Notes: generated by a model not told the origin, from the sequence alone. 64,000 bases of DNA from Thiomargarita sp. (GCA_020721005.1 DYNP01000011.1:56337-120336); one strand, 5' to 3'. Shown: positions 8,627 through 20,702, numbered from the stretch's first letter. A program made the numbers and translations.

Positions 8627-9481
8627 TCAGTAAGCGCCTTTTCCCTTGAGAACAGCCGGTATAGTCTTAAATAACAAGAGAATATCTTTGGAGAAAGATT
8701 GGGTGGCAATATATTGTAAATCCAGTTCTACTTGTTGTTGAAAAGGAATTTCTGAGCGCCCAGAGACTTGCCAAATGCAAGTGATTCCGGGAGTTATCCC
8801 TAAACGTTGTCGTTGGTAAGGTGTGTATTTTTCAACTTCATTAGGTAGCGGAGGGCGGGGACCAACTAAGGACATGTCCCCTATCAGCACATTCCAAAAT
8901 TGAGGCAGCTCATCAATGGAGAATTTACGGATGAATTTGCCCATACGAGTGATGCGTGGATCATTTTTCATTTTGAATGAGACTCCCCCTTTCATTTCAT
9001 TGTATCTCATTAGGGAAGCTTTACGTTGTTCTGCATCTGAATACATGGAACGGAATTTCCACATCACAAAAGCCTTACCATCCTTGCCAATCCGTTTTTG
9101 AGAGAACAACAGAGGTCCTGAGGAATCCAGTCGAATCAGTAAACAGATGACCAAAAAGAAAGGCAGGAGCATAAGCAGGATGATCGCCGACATGACAACA
9201 TCAAATGCTCGCTTGCCTAACAATCCGAAATGACGGACTTTAAAACAGTCCCATTGTTGTTTGTAAAGATGCAATACTCTCTGCAAAATGGAAAGTAAAA
9301 TGGAAAAATAACCTTTTATAGTATAATTTTGCGGCAATTTTTCTTTATCAGTAATTGTTGTATGATAATAATGATCAAATGACCACTCATGATTCCCCCC
9401 ATTATTTTTGAAGGTGGGGTAAGAAAGGGTAGTTAAGGTTTTTAGAGGTTTGATGGTTTCAATAGGTCTTGAGATGATCAT
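8627..9481 (-). CDS. Undecaprenyl-phosphate sugar phosphotransferase (WcaJ/RfbP type)
   Basis: Transfers a sugar-1-phosphate to undecaprenyl phosphate to begin exopolysaccharide or O-antigen repeat synthesis. The 284-residue form starts at the ATG preceded by AAAGGAA. After ~90 hydrophilic residues comes KRAFDVVMSAIILLMLLPFF (reentrant membrane helix), then the catalytic domain: GKAFVMWKFRSM, FIRKFSIDELPQFWNVL, GDMSLVGPRPP and ITPGITCIWQVSGRSE. It lacks the multi-spanning N-terminal region of full WcaJ proteins. Its neighbour is a hexapeptide acyltransferase, also common in polysaccharide loci, but no glycosyltransferases follow. Confidence 0.9.
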   Translation of the reverse strand: MIISRPIETIKPLKTLTTLSYPTFKNNGGNHEWSFDHYYHTTITDKEKLPQNYTIKGYFSILLSILQRVLHLYKQQWDCFKVRHFGLLGKRAFDVVMSAIILLMLLPFFLVICLLIRLDSSGPLLFSQKRIGKDGKAFVMWKFRSMYSDAEQRKASLMRYNEMKGGVSFKMKNDPRITRMGKFIRKFSIDELPQFWNVLIGDMSLVGPRPPLPNEVEKYTPYQRQRLGITPGITCIWQVSGRSEIPFQQQVELDLQYIATQSFSKDILLLFKTIPAVLKGKGAY

Positions 9482-9777
9482 GGGGATTCCTTTGCACAGT
9501 TTATTCGTTATCAACGTAGCTTGCAGAAGTCCTAATTTAAAGTAGGATCTTGACTAGCGGAAGCTGACGTTTAGAGTTGATTAAATACTATGCAAAAAAT
9601 AAGCCATTCATTGTAAAAACACTGCCTCCCGGATCATGAAGTAGACAACCTTAAAAGAATATCCGTTTGACTGAGCTGTATAAGGAAGTAAAAGCTGCTT
9701 AGAAGTAGCGGGAATTATTACCCACAGTGGAGTTTCCCTTATCCTCAAGAATTACAGGAGTCAGGAATTGTCAAATC

Positions 9778-10290
9778 TTAAAGAGTATTTACTGAACGAG
9801 AAATTACTCTTGCAGGCACTCCAACTGCTATAGAAAAGGAGGGAATGTCGGTAATAACCACTGCATTGGCTCCTACGGCAACATCATCTCCTACTTTAAT
9901 TGGACCCAGCAATTTAGCTCCCGCACCAATATCGACTCGATTGCCGATAATTGGAGAACCTCGTATTCCCGTATGTCGTAAGCCCACTGTCACACCATTA
10001 CGGATAATGACATCGTCTCCAAATACGGCATCTCCGCTGATGATGATGTCACCAAAATGTTCTATCCTAAAACGGCGACCAATTTTAGCTTCACAAGGTA
10101 GCTCAATGCCGGTTATAATTTGAATGAACACAAATAGTATTTTATAAAGTAGGGAAAAAGGCATCCTTATCCAACGAGTTTTAAGCGTGTATCTCCAACG
10201 TCCAAAGCGGTATATCCACATAACCCATAGACCTTGTCGAGTTATATCTCCTTGATAGGTATTCCAATCTTCACGAATATTTTCAAACAT
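9778..10290 (-). CDS. Serine O-acetyltransferase-like hexapeptide acyltransferase
   Basis: A left-handed beta-helix acyltransferase, 170 residues. N-terminal helical part (MFENIREDWNTYQGD), a hydrophobic segment (LLYKILFVFIQIITGIELP), then hexapeptide coils RRFRIEHFGDIIISGDAVFGDD, VTVGLRH and IGAGAKLLGPIKVGDDVAVGANAVV. The His of IEHFGDI and the coil pattern match CysE-like enzymes. It is much shorter than cysteine-biosynthetic CysE (about 270) and sits near a sugar phosphotransferase, so polysaccharide O-acetylation is a reasonable alternative (inference). Confidence 0.85.
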   Translation of the reverse strand: MFENIREDWNTYQGDITRQGLWVMWIYRFGRWRYTLKTRWIRMPFSLLYKILFVFIQIITGIELPCEAKIGRRFRIEHFGDIIISGDAVFGDDVIIRNGVTVGLRHTGIRGSPIIGNRVDIGAGAKLLGPIKVGDDVAVGANAVVITDIPSFSIAVGVPARVISRSVNTL

Positions 10291-10370
10291 ATTATCCTGT
10301 AATAAAGTCTATTCTACCGTCAGTTACATCCCATTTGAGATAGGAGGGATGTATTTATTTTTAAGACGGA

Positions 10371-10434
10371 GTGTTGATTTTCAACACCATTGCTGTTTTT
10401 CAGCAGGTCCAGTTTTCTACTTTTAACAAGTAGA
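10371..10434. other. Three consecutive perfect hairpins in a 498-base spacer
   Basis: GTGTTGA/TCAACAC (3-base loop), TGCTG/CAGCA (5-base loop) and TCTACTT/AAGTAGA (5-base loop) follow each other within 64 bases. Further CTACT/AGTAG pairing is present near 10542-10556. The spacer between the minus-strand acyltransferase and the plus-strand GNAT gene (10291-10788) has no ORF I can support. The hairpins could form part of the acyltransferase 5' leader. Confidence 0.55.
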
Positions 10435-10650
10435 ACGCTCTTTAAAAGTATTATAAACTCACAGTTATTGTATAAAAATAGAGTCAGTATTGTCAAAAAG
10501 CGCCCTTATACTTGAAATAATGAGCTCCTCCATTTTTCTACTATAAAGTAGGATTAATCTTATGCACTTTTCCCCAGTTTTTTCCCAGGAGCTAAAAGTA
10601 GAGAATGTTGAGTAGGACGCGCCCTAGGCTTACTTGAAAAGGTAGAGTTC

Positions 10651-10735
10651 TTTGCATGACTTCCTAAAATGACGCGATTGATGGGCTTCCCATTGCTCAG
10701 TCCATCCTCCCAAACTTTAAAGGAAGTCATGCAAA
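10651..10735. repeat. 15-bp perfect inverted repeat, MITE-like
   Basis: TTTGCATGACTTCCT (10651-10665) and its exact inverse (10721-10735) enclose 55 bases. The outward context resembles AGACTTTTGCA, similar in style to the AGACCTCTTGCA ends of family A, so it may be a very short miniature element. No target duplication is obvious. Confidence 0.5.
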
Positions 10736-10788
10736 AGTCTCAGGTAATATTTTACAATTGATAACAGGTAATCTAAGGATAATATCAT

Positions 10789-11901
10789 TTGGCTATGATC
10801 CGTTTTGCAAAAGTAGAAGACATTACTCACTTATTAAAAATTGAACAAAGCTGTTTCGTCACCGATCAACTTTCAAGACGTAATTTCCGTTATTTATTAA
10901 CCAAAGCACATTCCCAAACTTTAATTTATGAGGCAGAAGGTGTTGTGAAGGGTTATGCCTTACTGTTATTCAGTCGTGGTACTTCAATGGCTCGTCTCTA
11001 TTCCTTTGCTGTGGCACCAGCTTTCCGCAAACAAGGTATTGCTCAAGCCCTTCTCAAAGCTGTGGAAGATTGTGCCACTGACTATGATTGTGTATCTTTG
11101 CGCTTAGAAACTCGACAAGACAATATAGCTATGCAACACTTAGTCAAAAAAAATGGCTATAAAAAGTTTGGAATTATTGCCAATTATTATGAAGATCACA
11201 TGGAGGCCTTGCGTTTTGAAAAATCTTTAGCCCCGCAACTCGATCGGTCCTTGGTAAAAGTACCTTATTATCAACAAAGTTTGGATTTTACCTGTGGTCC
11301 TTCTGCACTGATGATGGCCATGCACGCTTTGGATAACAATGTCAAGTTGGATCGCCGCATGGAATTGCGAATCTGGCGAGAATCGACCACTATTTTCATG
11401 ACCTCCGGTCATGGAGGCTGTAGTCCATATGGACTGGCCCTGTCTGCTCATCAACGTGGTTTTGAAGTGGAAATTTATGTCAATGATCTTGGCACCTTAT
11501 TCATTGATTCAGTTAGAAATCCTCAGAAAAAAGAAGTTATCAAATTGGTACAAGAAGATTTCCTTTCCAATATTCAACAAAGATCCATCACTGTCCTGCA
11601 TAGCAGCTTAAAAGTGGCAGATATTCGAGTTAAATTTGAACAAGGGGCTATTCCTCTAGTTTTGATCAGTTCCTATCGTATTTACCGTGAAAAATTTCCC
11701 CATTGGGTGGTCGTGACCGGTTTTGATGATAAATACATCTACGTTCACGATCCCTTTGTGGATGATAAGGAGGAAGAGACTTACACTGATTGTATCAACA
11801 TGCCTATTTTACAAAAAGATTTTGAATATATGGCCCGTTATGGCAAATCTGCTCAAAAAGCGGTTTTAATTATTAAACTTCGACAAACCGTCCCATCCTA
11901 A
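10789..11901 (+). CDS. GNAT acetyltransferase fused to C39-like cysteine peptidase
   Basis: A two-domain cytoplasmic protein of 370 residues. Residues ~1-145 are a GNAT fold (YSFAVAPAFRKQGIAQALL is the acetyl-CoA loop). Residues ~150-370 are papain/C39-like, with Cys in LDFTCGPSALMMAMH, His in FPHWVVVTGF and Asp in YVHDPFVDD. The start is either TTG at 10789, with AAGGA 9 bases upstream, or ATG at 10795. The next gene, a RimK-like ATP-grasp ligase, begins 4 bases after the stop, so they form an operon. Such pairs are known in comparative genomics of ATP-grasp peptide ligases; the product or modified target is not established to my knowledge. Confidence 0.88.
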   Translation: MAMIRFAKVEDITHLLKIEQSCFVTDQLSRRNFRYLLTKAHSQTLIYEAEGVVKGYALLLFSRGTSMARLYSFAVAPAFRKQGIAQALLKAVEDCATDYDCVSLRLETRQDNIAMQHLVKKNGYKKFGIIANYYEDHMEALRFEKSLAPQLDRSLVKVPYYQQSLDFTCGPSALMMAMHALDNNVKLDRRMELRIWRESTTIFMTSGHGGCSPYGLALSAHQRGFEVEIYVNDLGTLFIDSVRNPQKKEVIKLVQEDFLSNIQQRSITVLHSSLKVADIRVKFEQGAIPLVLISSYRIYREKFPHWVVVTGFDDKYIYVHDPFVDDKEEETYTDCINMPILQKDFEYMARYGKSAQKAVLIIKLRQTVPS

Positions 11902-11905
11902 CTTT

Positions 11906-13381
11906 ATGTCTACACACCTTGTTATTGTTGAAAACCTCAGTGATTGGAAACCCAACTATCCTAATATGCAAGTGGTCACTGCCAAGGACTACTTATCTCA
12001 GACGGAATATTTTGCCTTAAAAAATGCCAAAGTGATCAATTTGTGTCGAAGCTACCGATATTTGAGCAGAGGCTATTACTGTTCATTGCTGGCCGAAGCG
12101 CGCCATCATCGAGTCATTCCCACGGTAAGAACTTTGCGAGATTTGAGCAGTAAGTCTATTTACAGTTTGGATATTGACAGTTTAGATGAATTATTGCAAA
12201 AAATCCTAGAAAAAAATGCCAACCCAGCCGAAATCCAAACTTTGGAGATTACCATTTTATTTGGTTTCTGCGACAAACCCGCTCTGAAAAAAATTGCTCG
12301 TCAAATGTTCTCAACCTTCAGTTGTCCGCTCATGAAAGTAGAGTTTCGCCACCAAGGCAACTGGCATGTCTCCTCGATCAAACCTATTTTTCTAAACAAT
12401 GTTAAAGACAATCAAGATTTCCTATTTATCGAGGGCCTGGAAAATTACGCCCGTAAACGCTGGTTGAATACCAAAACCAAGCAAGTTTATCGTTACGATA
12501 TGGCCATTCTGCACAACCCTCAGGAGCAATTGGCGCCTTCAAATCCGGAAGCTTTGGCCAAATTTGTAGACATCGGTAAAAAAATGGGCGTGGACGTCGA
12601 CTTGATCACCAAAAAAGACTATGCTAAACTGGCTGAATATGATGCCTTGTTCATCCGGGAGACCACTAACATTGACCATCACACTTATCGATTTTCTAAA
12701 AAAGCAGAAAGTGAAGGATTGGTAGTCATTGACGATCCCGACTCAATTTTGCGTTGTACCAACAAAGTCTATTTGGCAGAATTGCTAAAAGCCAATAACA
12801 TTCCCACTCCTAAAAGCATGGTATTACAACAAGATCAACTCTCTAAACTGGAAAATGAAATTCCCTATCCCATTGTGTTAAAAATTCCAGATGGTTCCTT
12901 TTCTCGAGGCGTATTTAAAGCCCATAACCCTCAAGAATTGTCTGATATCAGCGCCAAACTATTCAAGGATTCTGACATCATTCTTGCTCAAGAATACCTA
13001 TACACCCCCTATGACTGGCGCATTGGCGTTCTCAATCGACAACCCATTTTTGCCAGCCAATACTTCATGTATGAGGAACATTGGCAAATTGTCCAACACG
13101 ACGATTCTGGACAACATGATGAAGGAGGATTTCGGACCTTTTTAGTGGAAGACGTTCCCAAAGAAATCATTCGAGTCGCCTTAAAAGCCGCCCGCTTGAT
13201 GGGAGATGGTCTGTATGGAGTAGACTTAAAATCCATTCATAACAACGTATTTGTGATCGAAGTCAATGACAATCCCAATATTGATGAGGGCGTAGAAAAT
13301 GCCCTACTGAGAGATGAACTTTACCGAATCATCATGCGAGAATTCATCCGTCGACTAGATGAGAGAACTCGTCAACGTTAA
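11906..13381 (+). CDS. RimK-like ATP-grasp ligase with RLAN-type N-terminal domain
   Basis: A 491-residue amidoligase. The N-terminal ~170 residues (HLVIVENLSDWKPNYPNMQV, RSYRYLSRGYYCSLLAEA) match the RimK-like N-terminal domain type. The C-terminal ~210 residues are an ATP-grasp: KVYLAELLKANNIPTPKS, PIVLKIPDGSFSRGVF and the metal-binding VIEVNDNPNIDEG. RimK relatives ligate amino acids to peptides or proteins through an acyl-phosphate. With the upstream GNAT/C39 protein, the pair could make, acetylate and trim a peptide (inference). Confidence 0.9.
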   Translation: MSTHLVIVENLSDWKPNYPNMQVVTAKDYLSQTEYFALKNAKVINLCRSYRYLSRGYYCSLLAEARHHRVIPTVRTLRDLSSKSIYSLDIDSLDELLQKILEKNANPAEIQTLEITILFGFCDKPALKKIARQMFSTFSCPLMKVEFRHQGNWHVSSIKPIFLNNVKDNQDFLFIEGLENYARKRWLNTKTKQVYRYDMAILHNPQEQLAPSNPEALAKFVDIGKKMGVDVDLITKKDYAKLAEYDALFIRETTNIDHHTYRFSKKAESEGLVVIDDPDSILRCTNKVYLAELLKANNIPTPKSMVLQQDQLSKLENEIPYPIVLKIPDGSFSRGVFKAHNPQELSDISAKLFKDSDIILAQEYLYTPYDWRIGVLNRQPIFASQYFMYEEHWQIVQHDDSGQHDEGGFRTFLVEDVPKEIIRVALKAARLMGDGLYGVDLKSIHNNVFVIEVNDNPNIDEGVENALLRDELYRIIMREFIRRLDERTRQR

Positions 13382-13499
13382 ACCTGGCAATATCTAACAC
13401 CGGGAAATCCTTGCCTGCGTCAAACATCCAAAATGGCAGGGCTACTTTTGCCCAAGCTCATAACAAATAATGTTGCTAGAATTAAAATTTTCAATAAAA

Positions 13500-13513
13500 T
13501 TGACATCGATCAA
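13500..13513. promoter_or_regulatory. FNR/Anr-like palindrome upstream of tkt
   Basis: TTGAC-ATCG-ATCAA differs from the FNR/Anr consensus TTGAT-N4-ATCAA at one position. It lies 133 bases before the tkt start in a 264-base intergenic region. TTGACA could instead serve as a -35 element, but the -10 match downstream is poor. Oxygen control of tkt-gap is inference. Confidence 0.35.
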
Positions 13514-13645
13514 AGTTTCCTTAACCTATTGCTGAATCACCACAATTAAGCGACAATGATCATTTAAGTCATCCTACCACTGGACATTTAGAGGACGGGT
13601 ATACTCTTAAATGCACATTCTTAACTAACCATCAGGGAGAAATCA

Positions 13646-15640
13646 ATGCCTTCGCGTAGAGAACTTGCCAATGCCATCCGTGCTTTAAGCATGGATGCGG
13701 TACAAAAAGCCAATTCTGGCCATCCAGGTGCGCCAATGGGGATGGCGGATATTGCAGAAGTATTATGGAACAGCTACCTCAAACACAGTCCTACTAACCC
13801 AAACTGGCCCAACCGCGACCGCTTCATCCTATCCAATGGTCACGGCTCCATGCTTATCTACTCCTTGTTACATTTAACTGGCTATCCAGTATCCATTGAC
13901 GACCTGAAAAATTTCCGACAACTCCACTCCAAAACCCCAGGTCACCCTGAATATGGATATACTTCGGGTGTAGAAACCACTACGGGACCTCTGGGACAAG
14001 GCATAACCAATGCAGTGGGTATGGCCATTGCGGAAAAAGTATTAGCCGCCCAATTCAATCGCCCCGGTCACACCATCATCGACCATCGTACCTACGTATT
14101 TTTAGGAGATGGTTGCATGATGGAAGGCATTTCTCATGAAGCCTGCTCACTTGCTGGTACCCTCGGACTCAACAAACTCATCGCCTTCTATGACGACAAC
14201 GGCATTTCTATTGACGGAGAAGTTGAAGGCTGGTTCACCGACAACACCCCCCAACGCTTCGCTGCCTACGGTTGGCATGTCATCGAAAAAGTCGACGGTC
14301 ATGACGCCAATGCCATTCAAAAGTCCATTGAACAAGCCCGGTCCCATCAAGACAAACCCACCCTTATCTGCTGTAAAACTATCATTGGTTGGGGATCTCC
14401 GAACAAACAAGGCAAAGAAGAATGCCATGGTGCTCCCTTAGGTGCCGAAGAAATTGCCCTCGTCCGCAAAAATATCGGCTGGGAACACCCTCCTTTTGAA
14501 CTGCCACAATCCATCTACCAAGGCTGGGACGCCAAAACAAAGGGCACCCAACTCGAAGCCGACTGGAATCAAACCTTTGCCGCCTACCAAACTGCCCATC
14601 CTGAACTTGCTGCCGAATTGAAACGCCGGTTAGCAGGAGAACTCCCCGCTCACTTCTCCGAAAAAGCCAACACCTTCATCTCCAGCGTAGATGCCAAACA
14701 AGAAAAAATTGCCACCCGCAAAGCCTCCCAAAATGCACTCAATGGCTATGGTCCCTTACTTCCAGAATTCCTCGGAGGCTCAGCTGACCTAGCCGGCTCC
14801 AACCTCACCCTCTGGTCTGGCTGCAAAGGCATTCAAGAACACTCTGCGGGCAATTACGTCTATTACGGTGTACGAGAATTCGGCATGTCTGCCATCATGA
14901 ACGGCATTGCTCTCCACGGCGGCTTTATCCCCTACGGCGCAACCTTCCTCATCTTCTCTGAATACGCTCGCAATGCCCTGCGCATGGCAGCCCTCATGAA
15001 GATACGATCCATCTTCGTATACACCCATGACTCCATCGGTCTTGGAGAAGATGGTCCCACTCACCAACCCATTGAACAAACCGCCACCCTGCGACTCATT
15101 CCCAACATGTCCGTATGGAGACCCTGTGACGCAGTAGAATCTGCTGTCGCCTGGAAAATGGCCATTCAACGCAAAACCGGTCCCAGCAGCCTCATCTTCT
15201 CCCGACAAAATCTACCCCATCAAGCACGCACCATCGAACAAATCGAACTCATCGAACGTGGTGGCTACATTCTCCTTGATAGCCAAGGCACCCCTGACAT
15301 CATTCTCATCGCCACTGGATCAGAAATTGAACTCGTGGTTGGGGCTGCAGAAAAATTAACCCAACAAGGCAAAAAAGTTCGTGTGGTCTCCATGCCCAGC
15401 ACCGACACTTTCGACGCCCAAGAAGCCCACTACCGGGAAACAGTTCTACCCAAAAGCGTATCAGTCAGAGTGGCTGTAGAAGCCGGCGTCTCTGGCACCT
15501 GGTACAAATATGTCGGTTGCCAAGGCAAAATCATCGGTCTCGACCGCTTTGGAGAATCAGCACCTGCTGGAGAACTCTTCAAACAATTCGGATTTACCAT
15601 TGACAACGTTGTAAAAACAGCCCTATCCATTCTTAACTAA
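13646..15640 (+). CDS. tkt: Transketolase
   Basis: Thiamine-diphosphate enzyme moving two-carbon ketol units in the pentose phosphate and Calvin cycles. The 664 residues have [19 protein letters not shown] and [10 protein letters not shown] at the start, ThDP/Mg motif [18 protein letters not shown], pyrimidine-binding domain with the [15 protein letters not shown] motif, and a C-terminal domain ([21 protein letters not shown]). GGGAG precedes the ATG. GAPDH follows after 29 bases, an arrangement found in Calvin-cycle operons of sulfur oxidisers, although no RuBisCO or phosphoribulokinase is in the window. Confidence 0.96.
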   Translation: MPSRRELANAIRALSMDAVQKANSGHPGAPMGMADIAEVLWNSYLKHSPTNPNWPNRDRFILSNGHGSMLIYSLLHLTGYPVSIDDLKNFRQLHSKTPGHPEYGYTSGVETTTGPLGQGITNAVGMAIAEKVLAAQFNRPGHTIIDHRTYVFLGDGCMMEGISHEACSLAGTLGLNKLIAFYDDNGISIDGEVEGWFTDNTPQRFAAYGWHVIEKVDGHDANAIQKSIEQARSHQDKPTLICCKTIIGWGSPNKQGKEECHGAPLGAEEIALVRKNIGWEHPPFELPQSIYQGWDAKTKGTQLEADWNQTFAAYQTAHPELAAELKRRLAGELPAHFSEKANTFISSVDAKQEKIATRKASQNALNGYGPLLPEFLGGSADLAGSNLTLWSGCKGIQEHSAGNYVYYGVREFGMSAIMNGIALHGGFIPYGATFLIFSEYARNALRMAALMKIRSIFVYTHDSIGLGEDGPTHQPIEQTATLRLIPNMSVWRPCDAVESAVAWKMAIQRKTGPSSLIFSRQNLPHQARTIEQIELIERGGYILLDSQGTPDIILIATGSEIELVVGAAEKLTQQGKKVRVVSMPSTDTFDAQEAHYRETVLPKSVSVRVAVEAGVSGTWYKYVGCQGKIIGLDRFGESAPAGELFKQFGFTIDNVVKTALSILN

Positions 15641-15669
15641 ACTACACACCAAACAAGGGAGAACCCATA

Positions 15670-16680
15670 ATGGCAATTAAAGTTGCAATCAACGGCTATG
15701 GTCGTATTGGACGTAACGTATTGAAAGCACTCTATGAATCCGGCCGCAAAGACATCCAAATTGTCGCCATCAACGACCTGGGTGACGTCAAAATCAACGC
15801 CCATCTCACCAAACACGACACCGTCCATGGCAAATTCAAAGGCCAAGTCAGCATCGAAGGCGACTATCTCAACGTCAATGGTGACAAAGTCCGAGTATGT
15901 TCCGAACGTGACCCTTCCAAACTGCCCTGGGGTGAAATGGGCATCGATGTCGTCATGGAATGCACCGGCATTTTCCGCACCAAAGCCAAATGCACTCCCC
16001 ATATTTCCGCTGGCGCCAAAAAAGTCATCATCTCAGCACCCGCTGACAAAAATGAATGCGATGCCACCATAGTTTACGGAGTCAACCACTCCATTCTAAA
16101 AGCCAGCGACACTGTCATCTCCAACGCCTCTTGCACCACCAACTGCTTAGCCCCTCTGGTCAAGCCCCTCAACGACCAACTGGGCATCGTCCATGGACTC
16201 ATGACCACCGTCCACTCTTACACCAATGACCAAGTACTGACCGACGTCTATCACAGCGACCTTTATCGGGCTCGTGCTGCTGCTCTCAACATGATTCCGA
16301 CCAAAACTGGCGCTGCCCAAGCCGTGGGACTGGTGTTGCCTGAACTCAATGGCAAACTCTCTGGATTTGCCATCCGCGTTCCCACCGTCAATGTTTCCGT
16401 CGTCGACCTCACCTTTGTCGCCAAAAAAGAAACTAACAAAGACCAAGTCAACGGCATTCTCAAAGCTGCTTCTGAAGGAGAATTGAAAGGCATTCTCAGC
16501 TACAACGAAGAACCTTTGGTCTCCAGCGACTTTAACCACACCACGTTTTCTTCCAACTACGATTCCACCCAAACCACCGTAATTGGCAACCTGGTCAAAG
16601 TCCTATCTTGGTATGACAACGAATGGGGATTCTCCAACCGCATGTTGGACACCACCATAGCCCTTATGAATGCCAAATAA
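15670..16680 (+). CDS. gap: Glyceraldehyde-3-phosphate dehydrogenase, type I
   Basis: Interconverts glyceraldehyde-3-phosphate and 1,3-bisphosphoglycerate. The 336-residue protein has the NAD-binding start [18 protein letters not shown] with an acidic residue after the second strand (INDLGD), which favours NAD. The catalytic Cys is in [13 protein letters not shown] and the C-terminal signature is [21 protein letters not shown] precedes the ATG. It is in operon with tkt. Confidence 0.97.
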   Translation: MAIKVAINGYGRIGRNVLKALYESGRKDIQIVAINDLGDVKINAHLTKHDTVHGKFKGQVSIEGDYLNVNGDKVRVCSERDPSKLPWGEMGIDVVMECTGIFRTKAKCTPHISAGAKKVIISAPADKNECDATIVYGVNHSILKASDTVISNASCTTNCLAPLVKPLNDQLGIVHGLMTTVHSYTNDQVLTDVYHSDLYRARAAALNMIPTKTGAAQAVGLVLPELNGKLSGFAIRVPTVNVSVVDLTFVAKKETNKDQVNGILKAASEGELKGILSYNEEPLVSSDFNHTTFSSNYDSTQTTVIGNLVKVLSWYDNEWGFSNRMLDTTIALMNAK

Positions 16681-16854
16681 CAACCTTTTATCTTACCACC
16701 TGTTCGCACCTCGATCAGGCTAACTTCTAATCGGACACTTGGGCCAGCAATTCTCGAAAAATTGCCACGCCCAAGTTCCCACCAAAGTAACTACCACATT
16801 TCCCGTATAACCTCCTCAATAATATCATCTCACCAACACTCAGGAAACCTAACC

Positions 16855-17322
16855 ATGTCTATTCAACACCTCTGTGATCTACTCGAAGAAAAAAAACAAG
16901 AACTCCAAAAACACTACCAACAACTCGCTATTGACACCGAATATTGGAATGAAGAAGTCATCGGCTTCTATTCCAAGGTAAGGGAATGGTTGAAACCCCT
17001 GGCTCAACAAAGCCTTATCTCCTTTGAACAACATTCAGAAAGCAGCGCTGACAACGTTGGCATGGTCACCACTGAATTCTTCACCATCAAATTTTTCAAC
17101 GGCGAAACCATCGAATTCAAAGACGCAGGCATTCGAACTGGAGGCGCCTTTGGCCGAATCGACATGTGTTTTGGCAACCGTTACATCGAGGTCATTCTCG
17201 AAACTCAACACGGCAACTGGAGTCTAGTGGAACAAAAGTATTACCTAGAAAAACCAGAAGTCCATGAATTTACTCAAGAAAACTTTGAGAAAATTGTCAC
17301 CTCTTTTGCCAAGACCTTCTAA
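16855..17322 (+). CDS. Hypothetical protein, 155 residues
   Basis: A soluble protein without signal or membrane segment. A helical N-terminal third (LCDLLEEKKQELQKHYQQLA) is followed by an alpha/beta region (VTTEFFTIKFFNGETIEFKD, GRIDMCFGNRYIEVILE). I start at the ATG preceded by AGGAAA; an upstream in-frame ATG at 16762 has no ribosome-binding site. It lies between gap and guaB on the same strand, 174 bases after gap and 31 bases before guaB. I do not recognise the family. Confidence 0.75.
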   Translation: MSIQHLCDLLEEKKQELQKHYQQLAIDTEYWNEEVIGFYSKVREWLKPLAQQSLISFEQHSESSADNVGMVTTEFFTIKFFNGETIEFKDAGIRTGGAFGRIDMCFGNRYIEVILETQHGNWSLVEQKYYLEKPEVHEFTQENFEKIVTSFAKTF

Positions 17323-17341
17323 ACCGATCTCCAGATAGTAA

Positions 17342-18820
<1,479 letters not shown>

Positions 18821-18904
18821 CCTTCAACAATTGACCAATTCTCAACCCTCAACTGCAAGAAAAACCGCCTTTTTTTCTATCCATTTGGGAATAAACTTTC
18901 GTTC

Positions 18905-18928
18905 CCCCTCCTTTTCACCAAGGAGGGG
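18905..18928. repeat. CCCCTCCTT/AAGGAGGGG palindrome between guaB and guaA
   Basis: A 9-bp stem with 6-base loop. No U-run follows on the plus strand. It may cause partial termination between guaB and guaA, and belongs to the same short palindrome family as 2967, 26305 and 45882. Confidence 0.55.
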
Positions 18929-19032
18929 CAAAAATTCACCCAACTGAACTCAGTATCCAACTGATCCCAAAACTTTCAACCGACTGTTCCCATTCTTCCC
19001 TTCACTCTTGACCTCTCACCCTTAATATTCCC

Positions 19033-20619
19033 ATGCACAACATTCATGCTCACCGCATTCTCATCCTAGATTTTGGTTCCCAGTATACCCAACTGATTGC
19101 CCGCCGAGTACGTGAAATTGGCGTTTACTGTGAAATCCACCCCTATAACACCACAGAATCCTCCATTCAACAATTCCAACCCAAAGGCATCATCCTATCT
19201 GGCAGTCCCGAATCAGTCAACAACACCGAACTCAACCTACAAGCCCCCCCGGGCATCTTTACCCTCAACATTCCTATCTTGGGAATCTGCTATGGCATGC
19301 AAACCATGGCTCGTCAACTGGGAGGCACCGTAGAAGCTGCCTCCTCCCAAGAATTCGGCCATGCCCAACTCTCCATTCAAGCCCCCTGTCAACTGCTCAA
19401 CAACCTTGCAGACCACATCAATCCCAATGGCCAAGCCCTATTAGACGTTTGGATGAGTCATGGAGACCAAGTCACCCAACTTCCCCCCCACTTCACAACC
19501 ATTGCCTCCACTTCTAATACCCCTATTGCCGTCATGGCTGACCCTCATCGCCACTTTTATGGACTCCAATTTCACCCCGAAGTTACACACACACCTCAAG
19601 GACAACACATTCTCCAACATTTTGTCCAAGAAATTTGCCAATGTGACACCCTATGGACACCCAACAACATCATTGAAGACAGTCTCCAACAACTTCGCCA
19701 ACAAATTGGGACTCAACCCGTGCTCCTCGCCCTGTCCGGTGGAGTTGACTCCTCAGTAGTCGCGTTACTGTTACACCAAGCCATTGGCGACCAATTGACC
19801 TGTGTATTCGTGGACAACGGACTATTGCGCCTCAATGAGGCCGATCAAGTCATGGCCACCTTTGCCCAACACCTGGGCATTCAAGTCATCCAAGTCGCTG
19901 CGGAAGACCGCTTCCTACATGCTTTACAAGGCATCACGGACCCCGAACAAAAACGCAAAATCATCGGCAATCTCTTTATCCAACTATTTGAAGAACAAGC
20001 ACTTCAAACCAATTCCCAACTAAAAAGCAGTTTCCTAGCCCAAGGCACCATTTACCCGGACGTTATCGAATCTGCCGGTGCCAAATCCAGCAAAGCCCAC
20101 GTCATCAAATCCCATCATAACGTAGGTGGACTCCCCGAAAATATGCAATTGCAACTTGTGGAACCCTTACGAGAACTATTCAAAGACGAAGTGCGCAAAC
20201 TTGGCATTGCATTGGGACTCCCTTCGGAAATGGTCTATCGTCACCCCTTTCCTGGACCTGGATTGGCAGTCAGAATTTTAGGAGAAGTCAAAAAAGAATA
20301 TGCCGATATCTTAAGACAAGCCGATGCCATTTTCATCGAAGAATTGCGTAAACAAGGCTGGTATGATAAAATCAGCCAAGCATTTGCCGTTTTTTTACCA
20401 GTTAAATCCGTAGGAGTCATGGGAGATGCCCGACGTTATGATTATGTCATTGCCTTGCGAGCCGTTGAAACCATTGACTTTATGACTGCACGCTGGGCCC
20501 AACTGCCCTATTCTCTCCTCGAAACCCTATCCAATCGCATCATCAACGAAGTCAGAGGAATATCCCGAGTTTGCTACGACATTTCTGGAAAACCACCAGC
20601 CACCATTGAATGGGAATGA
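19033..20619 (+). CDS. guaA: GMP synthase (glutamine-hydrolysing)
   Basis: Converts XMP, glutamine and ATP to GMP. Residues 1-200 are a class I glutamine amidotransferase ([18 protein letters not shown], catalytic Cys in [10 protein letters not shown], His-Glu in FHPEVTHT). Then the PP-loop ATP pyrophosphatase domain ([17 protein letters not shown]) and a dimerisation domain ending [15 protein letters not shown], the invariant GuaA terminus. 528 residues is the normal length. I see no clear Shine-Dalgarno before the ATG. Confidence 0.97.
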   Translation: MHNIHAHRILILDFGSQYTQLIARRVREIGVYCEIHPYNTTESSIQQFQPKGIILSGSPESVNNTELNLQAPPGIFTLNIPILGICYGMQTMARQLGGTVEAASSQEFGHAQLSIQAPCQLLNNLADHINPNGQALLDVWMSHGDQVTQLPPHFTTIASTSNTPIAVMADPHRHFYGLQFHPEVTHTPQGQHILQHFVQEICQCDTLWTPNNIIEDSLQQLRQQIGTQPVLLALSGGVDSSVVALLLHQAIGDQLTCVFVDNGLLRLNEADQVMATFAQHLGIQVIQVAAEDRFLHALQGITDPEQKRKIIGNLFIQLFEEQALQTNSQLKSSFLAQGTIYPDVIESAGAKSSKAHVIKSHHNVGGLPENMQLQLVEPLRELFKDEVRKLGIALGLPSEMVYRHPFPGPGLAVRILGEVKKEYADILRQADAIFIEELRKQGWYDKISQAFAVFLPVKSVGVMGDARRYDYVIALRAVETIDFMTARWAQLPYSLLETLSNRIINEVRGISRVCYDISGKPPATIEWE

Positions 20620-20702
20620 AATTTAATGATGAAACGAATTGCCTTATTTAATCACAAGAGCCGAACTGGAAAAACAATTACAACCTTCAATCTTAGCAAT
20701 AT

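Noticed and set aside
8416-8709. 97-codon minus-strand frame across rubredoxin and the sugar transferase end
   Set aside because: Pro/Ser-rich low-complexity translation that shadows rubredoxin codons and a GGGGGG hairpin; no ribosome-binding site.
14136-16572. Many long overlapping frames inside tkt and gap
   Set aside because: Shadow frames produced by the C-rich third codon positions of these two genes.
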